Source: Nostoc edaphicum CCNP1411 | GTDB taxonomy: Bacteria > Cyanobacteriota > Cyanobacteriia > Cyanobacteriales > Nostocaceae | Direction of reading: 5' to 3' | Length of the DNA stretch: 64,000 nt | NCBI RefSeq assembly: GCF_014023275.1 | Contig: NZ_CP054698.1 | Location: 3,472,001-3,536,000 of the forward strand | Shown: positions 26,466 to 36,496 of the stretch, piece after piece | Numbering within the stretch: position 1 is the stretch's first letter | Layout of the letters: each line of letters opens with the position of its first letter | Made by a program: the position numbers and the translations under genes | The notes under the pieces: model-generated | Databases searched by the model: none | The model's input: the letters and a program-made list of their open reading frames with translations, nothing else | Told to the model about the DNA's origin: nothing

Positions 26466-29351
26466 ATGCTTCATCCAGTTCTGCCACCCGATCCGCCTCC
26501 TATCGTCGAATCTTTACAACCTGTAAATCCCACCTCATCTGCTAGTCATACAAAGTTTCTTTCAGGTGTAGATACTGGAATACACGAAAAGACAGACAAA
26601 TCCAAGCAGTCCAAGCTTTTGGCTCAGTTGGCAATTGCGGATAACACCAAAAGTGATCCGCAATTACCAACTTCGATCAACTCAACTCAGAATGACTTGG
26701 TAGTTGCTCAAACTCCCTCTGTACCTCATTCACCAGAAACCTTACCACCAGAAACTTCCCCACTCACAGGTTCTGGAACCGCCGCACTTTTGGGGCAGTC
26801 ACTCGTCGTTGGTCATTCCACGCAGGAGGTTAAAACCTCTAATCGCCAAGAGAAAGAAGACACAAAGATAAGTTCGATCGTCGGCGTTCGGCACTCGGAA
26901 ATTCTAAGGTCGGCGCTGCGTAAACGGCAGATAGAAAGAGAAGCCACTGAGTTGGCAAAAAAAGTTGGAGCGGAGGCTTCCCATCTAGATGCAAAAGGTG
27001 AACCTTCTGAAAAACTCGGTGAGCGATGTCTAACGACAAGCCGCTTTGCATGTACGCCAATTTCCAACTCTAGTGGAAAAAAACAAACCTTTTTGGACTC
27101 TGGTAGCTTTATTCCTGTTGTTGCCCAATCTCCGCGTCCTCTTCAAATTCCTCCAATTCCCACAAACAACAAGTTAGTCGAGTCCAAGGCGGAAATTTTA
27201 GCTGAGAAGTTAACGCCACAAAAACAGCAAACTGATATTACTGCACAACAGTCTCCTGTTAGAGACAATATCTCTGTATCCGCTGCTGATCTTGCACCGA
27301 GTTCTCAATCAGTACAAAATTTTATAAAATTCACGTCTCGTAACCCGACAAACCAACTCTCAGTGCCCATCACTGTAGAATTCAAGTCGCAAGTCCAGCA
27401 ACAAAGCCAAGCACCAACGCCGACACCAGAGGACAACACCACTAATCAGCCACAAGGTGAACCATCTGGTACAACTGCACCAGCTACCACGCCGCCAACC
27501 GGGCCGAGAATTGTGGAAGTCACTTCAGATCGCCAAGAGTATGACGAGCAAAGGCGAATTATTACAGCTGTAGGTAATGTAATTGTGCGATTTGATGGGG
27601 CAGTGGTAGATGCCGATCGCCTGCAAGTCAATTTGGACAACTTGATTGCTGCGGGAGAAGGCAATGTAACGTTAACACGGGGCGATCAAATACTGCGCGG
27701 ACAACGCTTTACCTATAACTTTGTTCAAGATAGTGGGGAACTGGAAAATGGTAGAGGAGAAATTTATGTACCCTCAGCACAAACAGATTTTGCTTTTTCA
27801 CCCACAGCTATAAGTGCTGGTGGAGTTTCAAAACGTCCGCCGAGCGATCGCATTAGAGCCAATCAACCCCTTTCCGGTGTGAGTAGCCCTGGAGGAATTG
27901 ATGTGACAATTGGTGGTCAGTCAGACGCTAGCAACATCCCGCCACCGAAAGCTGGGGGTGCAGTCAATCGGCTCAGGTTTGAAGCTGAACAAATTGACTT
28001 TTATCCGCAAGGCTGGCAAGCAAGGGATGTCCGCATCACCAACGATCCTTTTTCGCCTCCAGAATTAGAATTACGCGCAAATACAGTAACTTTGACGCGA
28101 GAATCACCCTTGGTAGACCGGATCAGGACACAGGGGCAGCGTTTGGTATTGGATCAAACAGTCTCCTTGCCAATTCCCCTGAATGAGCGTACTATTGACC
28201 GTCGAGAGCGGGACGTTACACCTGCAATCGTCTCCCCCGGCTACGATGGAGAAGATCGGGGTGGTTTGTACATTGAGCGTGGCTTTCCAATAATTGATAC
28301 AGAGCAAACACGCTGGACAATTACGCCCCAGTTATTAGTACAGAGAGCTGTGCAAGAAGGCACGGGTGATTTAGGCGCACTCTTTGCAGTGAAGACAAAG
28401 ATAAATTCTGTTTTGAGTTCACGGACGATAATTCAGGGAACTGGGGAGTTAACTAGTTTTAACTTGAATGACGTGGAAGAAAATTTGCGAGTGAATTTAG
28501 GATTGCGCCAGACATTAGGCACTTCTCTTCCCCACACATTGAATGTGCAATATAACTACCGCGATCGTCTCTACAACGGTACTCTGGGTTTTCAAACTGT
28601 CCAGAGCAGTTTTGGCGGCATTATTACCTCTCCTGTAATTCCTTTAGGAAAAAGTGGCATCAACCTCAACTACCAGGCAAGTGCCCAGTATATTGATGCC
28701 AACACCGATCGCCAAGACTTGTTAGAACCAGTACGGGAAAACAATCGCATCTCACTTGGTCGTGTACAAGGAAGTGCTACCCTCAGTAGAGGGCTGTTGC
28801 TGTGGCAGGGAAAACCATTACCACCCACTGCCACTGAGGGATTACGATACACGGCTACCCCTGTAGTTCCTTACTTGCAAGCGATCGCTAGCCTTACAGG
28901 CACTACCAGTTCTTATACCAATGGTGATAACCAAAGCACCCTAACTGGTACAATTGGCTTACAAGGTCAAATTGGTCATTTTTCTCGACCTTTTTTCGAC
29001 TATACCGCCTTTAATGTCAGTTTCTCTCAAGGCTTAAATAGCGGATTATCACCCTTTTTGTTTGATCGCTCCGTTGATAACAAAGTGTTGAGCGCTGGAA
29101 TATCACAGCAAATCTACGGCCCTTTTCGCTTAGGCTTTCAAACATCTGTGAACTTGGATACTGGTAGAGAAAGTAGCACCGATTACATTTTGGAATATAG
29201 CCGTCGTACCTATGGCATCACCTTACGTTACAATCCGGTGTTGGAGTTAGGCGGCATTAGCTTCCGAATTAGTGATTTTAACTGGGGTGGCGGCACCGAT
29301 CCATTTTCGGAAATTAAGCCAGTAGTGGGCGGCGTGCAACAGGATAATTAA
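26466..29351 (+). CDS. DUF3769 outer-membrane protein, LptD/OstA-like
   Basis: About 961 residues. The N-terminal 340 residues are low-complexity, rich in Pro, Ser, Gln and Thr. An LptA/OstA-type beta-jellyroll domain (about 350-440) has VVDADRLQVNLDNLIAAGEG and LTRGDQILRGQRF. A long C-terminal beta-barrel region with alternating aromatic strands ends near the C-terminus. Cyanobacterial DUF3769 proteins are the presumed LptD counterparts that assemble lipopolysaccharide in the outer membrane. A TTG at 26442 is possible, but the ATG is preferred. No clear signal peptide follows the chosen start, which is odd for an outer-membrane protein. A dispersed-repeat copy is embedded at 27023-27058. Confidence 0.85.
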   Translation: MLHPVLPPDPPPIVESLQPVNPTSSASHTKFLSGVDTGIHEKTDKSKQSKLLAQLAIADNTKSDPQLPTSINSTQNDLVVAQTPSVPHSPETLPPETSPLTGSGTAALLGQSLVVGHSTQEVKTSNRQEKEDTKISSIVGVRHSEILRSALRKRQIEREATELAKKVGAEASHLDAKGEPSEKLGERCLTTSRFACTPISNSSGKKQTFLDSGSFIPVVAQSPRPLQIPPIPTNNKLVESKAEILAEKLTPQKQQTDITAQQSPVRDNISVSAADLAPSSQSVQNFIKFTSRNPTNQLSVPITVEFKSQVQQQSQAPTPTPEDNTTNQPQGEPSGTTAPATTPPTGPRIVEVTSDRQEYDEQRRIITAVGNVIVRFDGAVVDADRLQVNLDNLIAAGEGNVTLTRGDQILRGQRFTYNFVQDSGELENGRGEIYVPSAQTDFAFSPTAISAGGVSKRPPSDRIRANQPLSGVSSPGGIDVTIGGQSDASNIPPPKAGGAVNRLRFEAEQIDFYPQGWQARDVRITNDPFSPPELELRANTVTLTRESPLVDRIRTQGQRLVLDQTVSLPIPLNERTIDRRERDVTPAIVSPGYDGEDRGGLYIERGFPIIDTEQTRWTITPQLLVQRAVQEGTGDLGALFAVKTKINSVLSSRTIIQGTGELTSFNLNDVEENLRVNLGLRQTLGTSLPHTLNVQYNYRDRLYNGTLGFQTVQSSFGGIITSPVIPLGKSGINLNYQASAQYIDANTDRQDLLEPVRENNRISLGRVQGSATLSRGLLLWQGKPLPPTATEGLRYTATPVVPYLQAIASLTGTTSSYTNGDNQSTLTGTIGLQGQIGHFSRPFFDYTAFNVSFSQGLNSGLSPFLFDRSVDNKVLSAGISQQIYGPFRLGFQTSVNLDTGRESSTDYILEYSRRTYGITLRYNPVLELGGISFRISDFNWGGGTDPFSEIKPVVGGVQQDN

Positions 29352-29388
29352 TGAATAGTGCTAATAACTTTTCTATTTTTTGCCCAGC

Positions 29389-29673
29389 CTAAGGACTTGG
29401 GACGACTCGACAGCGGATCGCACAATTGGTTGATCCACCGCCAGGTATTCTCAGGTTGGCATAGTCGCCGCCTAGTTGAACAAGTGAAGGTGGTTGGTGT
29501 AGGGTTATACAGCATCTTTGAACTGCGGCTTGGTACTCTCGCCATTGCTTGCGGATTGCTATGCTGGCGGCATCGTCACCTAAGTCTGAAAATTTTAGCC
29601 CTGCTCGAATCAGCCAAGATTCCACGTCAGTTGTTTCACCAAGTATTTCTGGAATGGGATTAATCTTTTCCAT
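29389..29673 (-). CDS. small hypothetical protein
   Basis: 94 residues from MEKINPIPEILGETTDVESW; an ATG 12 codons upstream is also open. The region WLIRAGLKFSDLGDDAASIAIRK is helical, while the C-terminus (RIPGGGSTNCAIRC) looks unstructured. No family was recognised. It converges with the DUF3769 gene with 37 bp between stop codons. Moderate codon quality and helical pattern suggest a real gene, but this is uncertain. Confidence 0.5.
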   Translation of the reverse strand: MEKINPIPEILGETTDVESWLIRAGLKFSDLGDDAASIAIRKQWREYQAAVQRCCITLHQPPSLVQLGGDYANLRIPGGGSTNCAIRCRVVPSP

Positions 29674-29777
29674 GAGTAATATCTTATACGTATATTCACG
29701 ATTACTCATTTCACGTTAAGAGAAACTATCAATACTAGCCAATATTATTTTTTATCAAAATCATCAATAAAAATGAT

Positions 29778-29807
29778 TCATGCCTGAGTATAAAAACTCA
29801 GGCATGA
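29778..29807 (-). terminator. hairpin terminator of the 30.4-kb outer-membrane gene
   Basis: The 11-bp perfect arms TCATGCCTGAG and CTCAGGCATGA enclose the loop TATAAAAA, 77 nt beyond the stop codon of the beta-barrel gene. Read on the minus strand, it is followed by AT-rich sequence. Confidence 0.7.
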
Positions 29808-29883
29808 CAGAATGAATTACTATTACGGCTGGCAAACATCATTGCTTTCGCTTCCGAATCAGCTATTTTCTAGCTCATAATCA

Positions 29884-30405
29884 CTAGAAGCGATAGCCTA
29901 ATCCGGCTTGGAAGCTGACGGCATCAGCATCACTATTTCTGTAGGCGTCAATGCCCCATTTAGTATCGCCATAGGCGATGACATTGTTGCTAACTTCTGA
30001 TTCAATACCAAGGGTGACTACAGGTGAATTCTGATTGCCCAATGGGGTTTTTTGACCTTCGTCAGTTACAAAAGAATAACCACCACCGAAGTAAAGGTTA
30101 GTGTTTCTGGCGATGGGCGCGTCGTAAGTCACTATGGGCATAATTGCAGCAGCATCACCACCATACAGCACAGAACCCCGTAGTGAAACAGGCGCATTGG
30201 GCATGGCGTAACGTCCCTGAATATTGCCACCGAATTGTGCTCCATCGTTTCCTTGTCCGCCACTGGTTGCACCAGCCGCAACACCAGCACCGATGTAATT
30301 AGCATTAGTACCGTTAGTACCTGCTGTTTGAGCAGATGCAATGCCGGCTGAAAAAACAATGGAAGCAACAGCAAGTGCAGAGGCAGCTAATTTTGTAAGT
30401 TTCAT
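29884..30405 (-). CDS. small exported outer-membrane beta-barrel protein
   Basis: 173 residues from MKLTKLAASALAVASIVFSAGIASAQ, a textbook signal peptide cleaved after ASA. The mature part is Gly/Asn-rich with amphipathic strands (GGYSFVT, VVTLGIESEV, VSFQAGLGYRF), and the terminal Phe is typical of outer-membrane barrels. About eight strands would make a small OmpA/OmpW-size barrel. Eleven extra codons upstream are open, but the ATG at MKLTK fits the signal peptide. The conserved 40-bp element at 30493-30532 ends exactly 88 nt upstream, so the gene is probably induced by a specific regulator. Confidence 0.82.
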   Translation of the reverse strand: MKLTKLAASALAVASIVFSAGIASAQTAGTNGTNANYIGAGVAAGATSGGQGNDGAQFGGNIQGRYAMPNAPVSLRGSVLYGGDAAAIMPIVTYDAPIARNTNLYFGGGYSFVTDEGQKTPLGNQNSPVVTLGIESEVSNNVIAYGDTKWGIDAYRNSDADAVSFQAGLGYRF

Positions 30406-30492
30406 AGGATTCTTCTCACCAGAGTTAGTTAAAGTCAATGTTCTCTAGTACTAGAATCTCTTTTTTTACAAAATGTAACCTCGCACACCTGG

Positions 30493-30532
30493 CTCACCCG
30501 ATTGGCTGAATTATTTCTCACCTACTTGGGTG
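30493..30532. promoter_or_regulatory. conserved 40-bp operator-like element
   Basis: It starts CTCACCCGATTGGCTG and ends CTCACCTACTTGGGTG. By hand alignment, 33 of 40 positions equal the element at 55896-55935. Its gene-proximal edge is 88 nt from the ATG of the exported beta-barrel gene, the same distance as at the other site. Two CACC-type boxes lie 24 bp apart, suggesting binding of a dimer or two dimers. Confidence 0.7.
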
Positions 30533-30553
30533 TACCCACTGAGCAATTCAAAG

Positions 30554-32158
30554 TTATTTTTTTAAAAAGCGTTGACGTAGACGAGATGTGAAAATATTCA
30601 CCTCTGGTATTTTCATCCATGAAGCGATCGCAGCAAACACCGCAATTCCCACGAAGCCAGAGATACATAACTGCAATAGCAGAACCACTAAACCCGTTTT
30701 ACCTAACAACTGTTGCGTTCCAACTAAAGTTCCATAGCTTGCCACCCCAGCTACCACACTACCAGCAGTTAAACCCAGAATTGGCACACTCCACTCACGC
30801 CAAGGTAAACCATTTAGTTTGCGATCCAGTAACCATAACAGCATTAACAGGGAACTGCAATTTACACCTACTGTTGCTAACACCAAACCGGGAGCACCAA
30901 AAGGCCCAACTAAAATCCAATCGAGCGCAGCATTGAGAAAGATGTTAAAGGTACTGATGCGAAAAGGTGTCTGCCCATCACCCAAGGCATAAAATACCCG
31001 CACCAAGACATCACGCCCCAAATAAGCAAACATCCCAATACCGTAAACAATTAGCAACTCGGAAACTAGCTGCGTAGCATCTTGCTTGAAAGCACCCCGC
31101 TCATATATTACCTGGACAATGGGTACAGATAGCACTACCATCAATGCTCCTAGAGGTAGCATGGTGACAGCACTAAGTAAAAGTCCCTGACGAATCCGTA
31201 TTTTCAGATCGTCCCAATTTTCTGGTTCGGCAAGTTTGGCGAATATTGGTAACAGAGGCAGCAAAATGATATTAGAAATAATCCCTAAAGGAGTTTGCAC
31301 TAGCAAATTGGCATAGTTAAAGCCAGCAGCAGCACCAGGAATGGGACTTGCAAAGTAAAGTACAGTAGCAAAGTTAATTGGCATCATCCCGGAAGAAATT
31401 GTTGCCGGAGTCATGATTCTAATCACTTCTTGAACACCTGGGGATTTAAAATCAAACCGCAGGCGTAACGTACCTAATCCTAACCGCCACTGAACAATTA
31501 GCTGCACCAGCCATTGGAGAATTGCTCCTGCCAAGGTTCCCCAGGCTAAGACCATACCACCGATTAAAGCGTATTCTGGCTTGATAATATCCTTGCCCAC
31601 TTGCATGGTCATGAAAGCAATGCCGATAATAACGGTAATGCTGGATAACAGAGGGCTGATGGAGAGCAACCAATATTGATTAGCTGCATTAAGAGTACCG
31701 AAGCCAATACCAATTAAACCGGCAAATAAAGCCATTGGTGCCATAATGCGGAGTTGTTGAATGGCGATCGCTCTGGTTGTCGCCTCCAAGCCATGACCAA
31801 CTAAATCAATGATCGTATCCGCAAAGAAAATCTGAGCGACTGTTACCACCAACAGCAATCCAGCTACCAACGTTGTCACGGTTTCCACAAGGGGAGCCGC
31901 TTCTTCTCGTCGACGCTTCGCTAAAACACTGACAATTGCACTGTGTAACGGCCCATTTACGCCACCGAGTAATATTAATAGAAAGCCAGGGATAACATAG
32001 GCATAACTATAGGCAGTGGCAGCAGCACCAACACCAAAAGCCGCAGCGATCGCTTGCTGCCGCACTAAACCGAAAATTTTACTAATTAATGTGGCTGCGG
32101 CAACAATGCCAGCAATTCCAGCGAAAGAACGAGAGGGTTTTTGGTCTTGTTGTGTCAC
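30554..32158 (-). CDS. murJ: lipid II flippase MurJ
   Basis: 534 residues with about 14 transmembrane segments, the MVF (mouse virulence factor) family. Typical features are SFAGIAGIVAAATLISKIFGLVRQ (quoted in part: ISKIFGLVRQ) at the N-terminus, GGVNGPLHSAIVSVLA, and the central ALGDGQTPFRI. It flips lipid-linked peptidoglycan precursors across the plasma membrane. The ATG start at MTQQDQKPSRS is followed by a short hydrophilic leader. It lies upstream of, and on the same strand as, the beta-barrel gene, but the operator element between them argues for separate transcription. Confidence 0.93.
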   Translation of the reverse strand: MTQQDQKPSRSFAGIAGIVAAATLISKIFGLVRQQAIAAAFGVGAAATAYSYAYVIPGFLLILLGGVNGPLHSAIVSVLAKRRREEAAPLVETVTTLVAGLLLVVTVAQIFFADTIIDLVGHGLEATTRAIAIQQLRIMAPMALFAGLIGIGFGTLNAANQYWLLSISPLLSSITVIIGIAFMTMQVGKDIIKPEYALIGGMVLAWGTLAGAILQWLVQLIVQWRLGLGTLRLRFDFKSPGVQEVIRIMTPATISSGMMPINFATVLYFASPIPGAAAGFNYANLLVQTPLGIISNIILLPLLPIFAKLAEPENWDDLKIRIRQGLLLSAVTMLPLGALMVVLSVPIVQVIYERGAFKQDATQLVSELLIVYGIGMFAYLGRDVLVRVFYALGDGQTPFRISTFNIFLNAALDWILVGPFGAPGLVLATVGVNCSSLLMLLWLLDRKLNGLPWREWSVPILGLTAGSVVAGVASYGTLVGTQQLLGKTGLVVLLLQLCISGFVGIAVFAAIASWMKIPEVNIFTSRLRQRFLKK

Positions 32159-32790
32159 GAATAATACTCGACAACTCTTGCAGAGTGCATACTTTTAAAC
32201 ATTTAACCTGAAATCCCGCAGTCTGTCAGGTAAATTTTGACAAATTAGTAATTTTAAATGCCTTCGTTGGCATTGGCAAAGCGATGCCTAGGTTGGGCTA
32301 CGCCTACGCCCAAAATTAAATTCCTGAGATTGTTATGATACAGCGAATTACAAGTTAGTTAGTTAACGATTCAAAAAGGGTAAGATCGCTTTTCTGATTT
32401 GTCCCGGCAATACTAACTTAGTCATCACCTTGTTGTGTACAAGCCAAAATTATTTTTTAACTCATTACGAGGATAGATCAAGAAAGGGGAACTATAACAA
32501 TCAGGAGGCAGGAGTAACCCACTCTTAAAAACGTGGGACTTAAGCTGTGGAAGCTTTAGATTTATATCGCACTTCTCTGCGAGACGCTGCCGCAAACGTG
32601 CTGCACGTCTCGTACCAGTATCTTCTTTTTAAACTGGGTAATACTTCTGCCTTCTGCCTTCTCTGATAACCATCTTCTGGGAAATAGTTAAACACTGTAA
32701 AAATTTGCAGGTTGTCATATTTTTTACACCCTTTAACCTATGAAGTTTGGTGTGATGAACCCTTGTATAAAAACGACATAACCCAGAGCA
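32159..32790. other. divergent intergenic region
   Basis: 632 bp between murJ (leftward) and a multi-GAF kinase (rightward). It includes dispersed repeat copies at 32281-32310 and near 32570-32614 (a CTTCTCTGCGAGACGC unit also seen near 56263). A small open frame at 32712 overlaps the kinase start in another phase and is not considered real. Confidence 0.55.
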
Positions 32791-35700
32791 ATGGAACCCA
32801 ATTCAAATTTCACAGAAAATCAACTTCTCTTGTCAAGCGCTCAACTTCAAGAGCAACTAGAGCAACAAAAGGCTTTGGCAAGTGTAATTGTCCGAATTCG
32901 GGAGTCTCTTGACTTAGAAACAATTTTTCAAACGACCGTTACACAAGTGCGTCAGTTGCTAAATGCTGATCGAGTAGCAGTCTTCCAGTTCGACCGTGAA
33001 CAAAACTGGGAGGGAGAATTTGTTTCTGAGGATGTTGCAGTTGGCTGGGACTCAGCAATGGCAGTAAAAGTTTACGATCGCTGCTTTGGAGAACAATTTG
33101 CTGCCAGTTATCAACAAGGTCGAGTGCAAGCAGTAGCAGATATTTACAACGCAGGGCTAAGTGATTGTCATGTGGCAATTTTGAGTAAATTTCAGGTACA
33201 AGCCAACCTCGTTGTCCCTCTATCCCGCCAAAAGGAACTGTGGGGATTGCTTTGCATTCATCAGTGCAGTGAGACTCGTGACTGGAAAGAATCGGAAATT
33301 GAATTTATTTGTCAAATTGCTGACCATCTTGCCGTTGCGATTCAACAAGCAAAGCATCTCCATGAAGTCCAATTGCAAGCTGCAAAATTGGCTCAAGCAG
33401 TTCAGCGCGACCAAGTAATTGCTCAGATTGTTGATAAAATTCGCTCACCTCTTGATATTGAAACTATTTTCAAAACCACAACGAAAGAAATACGCAAGCT
33501 GCTGCAAGCTGATCGAGTTGCCATCTTTTGCTTCAATGCCGATTGGAGTGGTAACTTTGTTGCTGAATCATTTGCGGAAGGCTGGATTTCCCTAGTTGGC
33601 ATTGAGCCTGCGATCGCTGATACTTATTTACAACAGACGCAAGGCGGACGTTATGTTAACAACCAGACTTTTACAGTTAATGACATTTATCAAGCCGGAT
33701 TAACAGACTGCCATATAACGCTGTTGGAGCAATTCCAAGCAAAAGCCTTTGCAACTGCGCCTATTCTCCAAGGAGATCAACTTTGGGGAATCATCGCTGC
33801 CTACCAAAATGCCTCACCCAGACAGTGGCAATCTTATGAAGTCGAATCACTGACCAAAATCGGCACACAAATTGGTGTAGCCGTGCGACACCATAAGTTG
33901 CTGGCATATGCTCAGTATCAAGCAGAGCAACAAAAGACATTAACTAGCGTAATTACTCGAATTCGGGAGTCCCTAGATTTAGAGACAATCTTCCAGACTA
34001 CTGTCACTGAGGCCCGGCGAATGCTGCAAGCAGACCGAGTTGCAGTCTTTCGTTTTGACTCGCAAAAAGATTGGGAAGGAGAATTTATTTCCGAGGATGT
34101 TGTATCTGAATGTAACTCGGTAATAGCAGAAAAAGTTTATGATTATTGCTTCGGTGAAAACTTTGCACCTCTTTATGCCCAAGGTCGAGTAAATGCGATC
34201 GCTGACATTTATCAAGAAAAGTTTCCAGGTTGCTACGTTCAAATCCTAGCAAAATTTCAAGTGCGGGCAAATATGGTCGCACCTCTATTGAAAAAAGGCG
34301 AACTTTGGGGATTGCTATGTATTCACCAATGCACCGCTCCTCGTTACTGGCAACCCTCTGAAATTGAATTTGCCAGTCAAATAGCCGAGCAATTGGGAGT
34401 CGCATTAAAACAGGATTCTTATTTAAAGCAAGTACAAATGCAGGTTGTCCAGTTAGCAGAAGCCACTGAACGCGAGAAAGCAATGGAACGACAAGAATTG
34501 CTGGCTGCAACTATTGATAAAATTCGCCAGTCACTCGATATTAAAACTATTTTTAGAACCACTACTCAAGCTGTGCGCGAGTTGCTAGAAGTCGAGCGAG
34601 TTGCAATTTACCGCTTCAACCCTGATTGGAGTGGTAAATTTGTGGCAGATTCCTTTAAAGATGGTTGGAAACCTGTTGTACAAACCCAACCAATGATTAT
34701 AGAAACTTTTGAGGATACAGACGACGATAACGAACTTCCGCGTAACGAAACCTTTGTTCCGATTCGGGAAGGTGAGAAATTATGGGGATTATTAGTTGCT
34801 TATCAAAATTCGCAACCGCGTTATTGGAAAGAGGAGGAAATTAATTTACTGGCTCAAGTCGGGGTGCAATTGGGAATAGCGATTCAGCAAGCGGAATTAT
34901 TAGAACAAACTAAACGTCAAACCTTAGAGCTTACTCAAACTTTGCAAGAATTAAAACAAACTCAGACCAGATTAATTCAGGGTGAAAAAATGGCAGGATT
35001 AGGACAACTACTTGCTGGAGTTGCCCATGAAATCAACAATCCTATCAGTTTTATTTTTGGCAATCTTATTCATTTAAATGAATATATTCAAGAACTGCTA
35101 AAGGTAGTGAAACTTTACCAACAAAATTCTTCATTGTCACCAACTGTCCAAGAACAAATTGACAAGACTGATTTAGATTTTATCATTGAAGATTTACCCA
35201 AAACCCTTGAATCAATGCAAGTAGGAGCAGAGCGAATTTGTGAGATTGTGCTATCACTACGTAACTTTTCTCGTACAGATGAGGCTGAATTAAAGCCAGT
35301 AGATATTCATGAAGGCTTGGATAGTACTTTGTTAATCTTAGGGCATCGCCTCAAAAATAATATTGAACGCCCAGCTATTGAGATTGTTAAAGAATACGAT
35401 GATTTCCCTTTGTTAGAATGCTATCCCGCGCAATTAAATCAAGTATTTATGAATCTTTTGAGTAATAGTATTGATGCATTAGAAGAAAAGTTTAAAACTA
35501 TACAGCAAAGGTATTTGAAGTTATTGCAAGCGTGTCCAAAAATACCTTTAACTATCTGGATTAGTACGCAAGCTGTTCATAACCAGATTGTAATTAGAAT
35601 AGCTGATAATGGTCTTGGGATTCCAGAAGAAGTGCGATCGCACATGTTTGATCCCTTCTTCACCACCAAAGCACCAGGTAAAGGTACAGGATTAGGATTG

Positions 35701-35808
35701 TCTATTAGCTATCAAATAATAGTTGAAAAACATCATGGTCAGATTAAATGTTCTTCTAAACCAGGAGAAGGAACAGAGTTTTTAATTGAAATTCCCAGCG
35801 GTAATTAA
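32791..35808 (+). CDS. multi-GAF sensor histidine kinase, cyanobacteriochrome candidate
   Basis: 1005 residues: four GAF domains (about 35-190, 215-365, 390-545, 575-700), a coiled-coil linker, and a kinase core with phospho-acceptor His746 in GVAHEINNP and a HATPase to the end ([20 protein letters not shown]). GAF1 has D96-R-C98-F and C126-H127; GAF3 has D451-Y-C453-F and C481-Y482; GAF2 has C307-H308 but Tyr279 at the second-Cys position; GAF4 lacks this segment. The cysteines in GAF1 and GAF3 are 28 residues apart, as in DXCF cyanobacteriochromes. The domains form an A-B-A-B duplication. Probably a light or redox sensor; no response regulator is adjacent. Confidence 0.88.
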   Translation: MEPNSNFTENQLLLSSAQLQEQLEQQKALASVIVRIRESLDLETIFQTTVTQVRQLLNADRVAVFQFDREQNWEGEFVSEDVAVGWDSAMAVKVYDRCFGEQFAASYQQGRVQAVADIYNAGLSDCHVAILSKFQVQANLVVPLSRQKELWGLLCIHQCSETRDWKESEIEFICQIADHLAVAIQQAKHLHEVQLQAAKLAQAVQRDQVIAQIVDKIRSPLDIETIFKTTTKEIRKLLQADRVAIFCFNADWSGNFVAESFAEGWISLVGIEPAIADTYLQQTQGGRYVNNQTFTVNDIYQAGLTDCHITLLEQFQAKAFATAPILQGDQLWGIIAAYQNASPRQWQSYEVESLTKIGTQIGVAVRHHKLLAYAQYQAEQQKTLTSVITRIRESLDLETIFQTTVTEARRMLQADRVAVFRFDSQKDWEGEFISEDVVSECNSVIAEKVYDYCFGENFAPLYAQGRVNAIADIYQEKFPGCYVQILAKFQVRANMVAPLLKKGELWGLLCIHQCTAPRYWQPSEIEFASQIAEQLGVALKQDSYLKQVQMQVVQLAEATEREKAMERQELLAATIDKIRQSLDIKTIFRTTTQAVRELLEVERVAIYRFNPDWSGKFVADSFKDGWKPVVQTQPMIIETFEDTDDDNELPRNETFVPIREGEKLWGLLVAYQNSQPRYWKEEEINLLAQVGVQLGIAIQQAELLEQTKRQTLELTQTLQELKQTQTRLIQGEKMAGLGQLLAGVAHEINNPISFIFGNLIHLNEYIQELLKVVKLYQQNSSLSPTVQEQIDKTDLDFIIEDLPKTLESMQVGAERICEIVLSLRNFSRTDEAELKPVDIHEGLDSTLLILGHRLKNNIERPAIEIVKEYDDFPLLECYPAQLNQVFMNLLSNSIDALEEKFKTIQQRYLKLLQACPKIPLTIWISTQAVHNQIVIRIADNGLGIPEEVRSHMFDPFFTTKAPGKGTGLGLSISYQIIVEKHHGQIKCSSKPGEGTEFLIEIPSGN

Positions 35809-35904
35809 AGGCGACTGGTTTTTGACAATTTTCACTCAATCTTAAGTAAGGAAACGAGGATAAGCATTTTATGCTCAACGCCGAGATTCTAGATTCTAGA
35901 TTCT

Positions 35905-36411
35905 TTACTTACAACCCAAACTATCTCGCGTTGACACACCCGTAACTGGATTGACGCCATCGGCTCGTTCACACAGCAGCGACACTTGATAACGGTCAAT
36001 TAAAGCATCGGTAAAATCAGCACCAGTGACATCAGCATCGTAAAAGCGGCTGCGGGTCAAAGTTGCTTCTGTAAAAATGGCATTTTTCAGGTTAGCACCA
36101 TCCATAGTGACGCGATCGACTAAAGCGCCGTTCAAGTTCGCACCTTCGAGATTTGCCTTTAACAAAACTCCTTTAGTCAGAATTGCATTGGTTAAATTCG
36201 CTCCTTGGAAATTCGTACCCCGCATTTCTGCTGCTACAAAAGTCACACCTGCTAAATCAGCATGAGAGAAGTCACGATTTTCTAAATTTATATTGTTGTA
36301 GTTAATTGTGTTGATTTGAGCAAAAGCCGGCTGGGGATTAAGTATTATCCACAAAAAGGCTAGTATCAAAATCGCCATCAAACCAAAAAAGCGCAGTAAA
36401 ATCTTTTTCAT
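35905..36411 (-). CDS. exported pentapeptide-repeat protein
   Basis: 168 residues. An N-terminal hydrophobic stretch ([20 protein letters not shown]) ending QPAFAQ is a signal peptide. The mature part consists of A(D/N)LxG-type pentapeptides ([24 protein letters not shown]) that form a right-handed quadrilateral helix. The C-terminal cap contains two Cys ([14 protein letters not shown]) that could form a disulfide. It is presumably lumenal or periplasmic. Function unknown, as for most family members. Confidence 0.85.
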   Translation of the reverse strand: MKKILLRFFGLMAILILAFLWIILNPQPAFAQINTINYNNINLENRDFSHADLAGVTFVAAEMRGTNFQGANLTNAILTKGVLLKANLEGANLNGALVDRVTMDGANLKNAIFTEATLTRSRFYDADVTGADFTDALIDRYQVSLLCERADGVNPVTGVSTRDSLGCK

Positions 36412-36419
36412 AACTTTAT

Positions 36420-36492
36420 TATTTGTCAGTAGTCCTTGGTCATTAGTCCTTTGTCATTTAACCAATGACTAATGACTAATGACTAATGACTC
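36420..36492. repeat. short tandem repeats of the AATGACT type
   Basis: Units of TAATGAC (36464-36491) with inverted partners (GGTCATTAGTCC, 36439-36450) lie between the pentapeptide-repeat and LCP genes. Confidence 0.75.
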
Positions 36493-36496
36493 TTGG

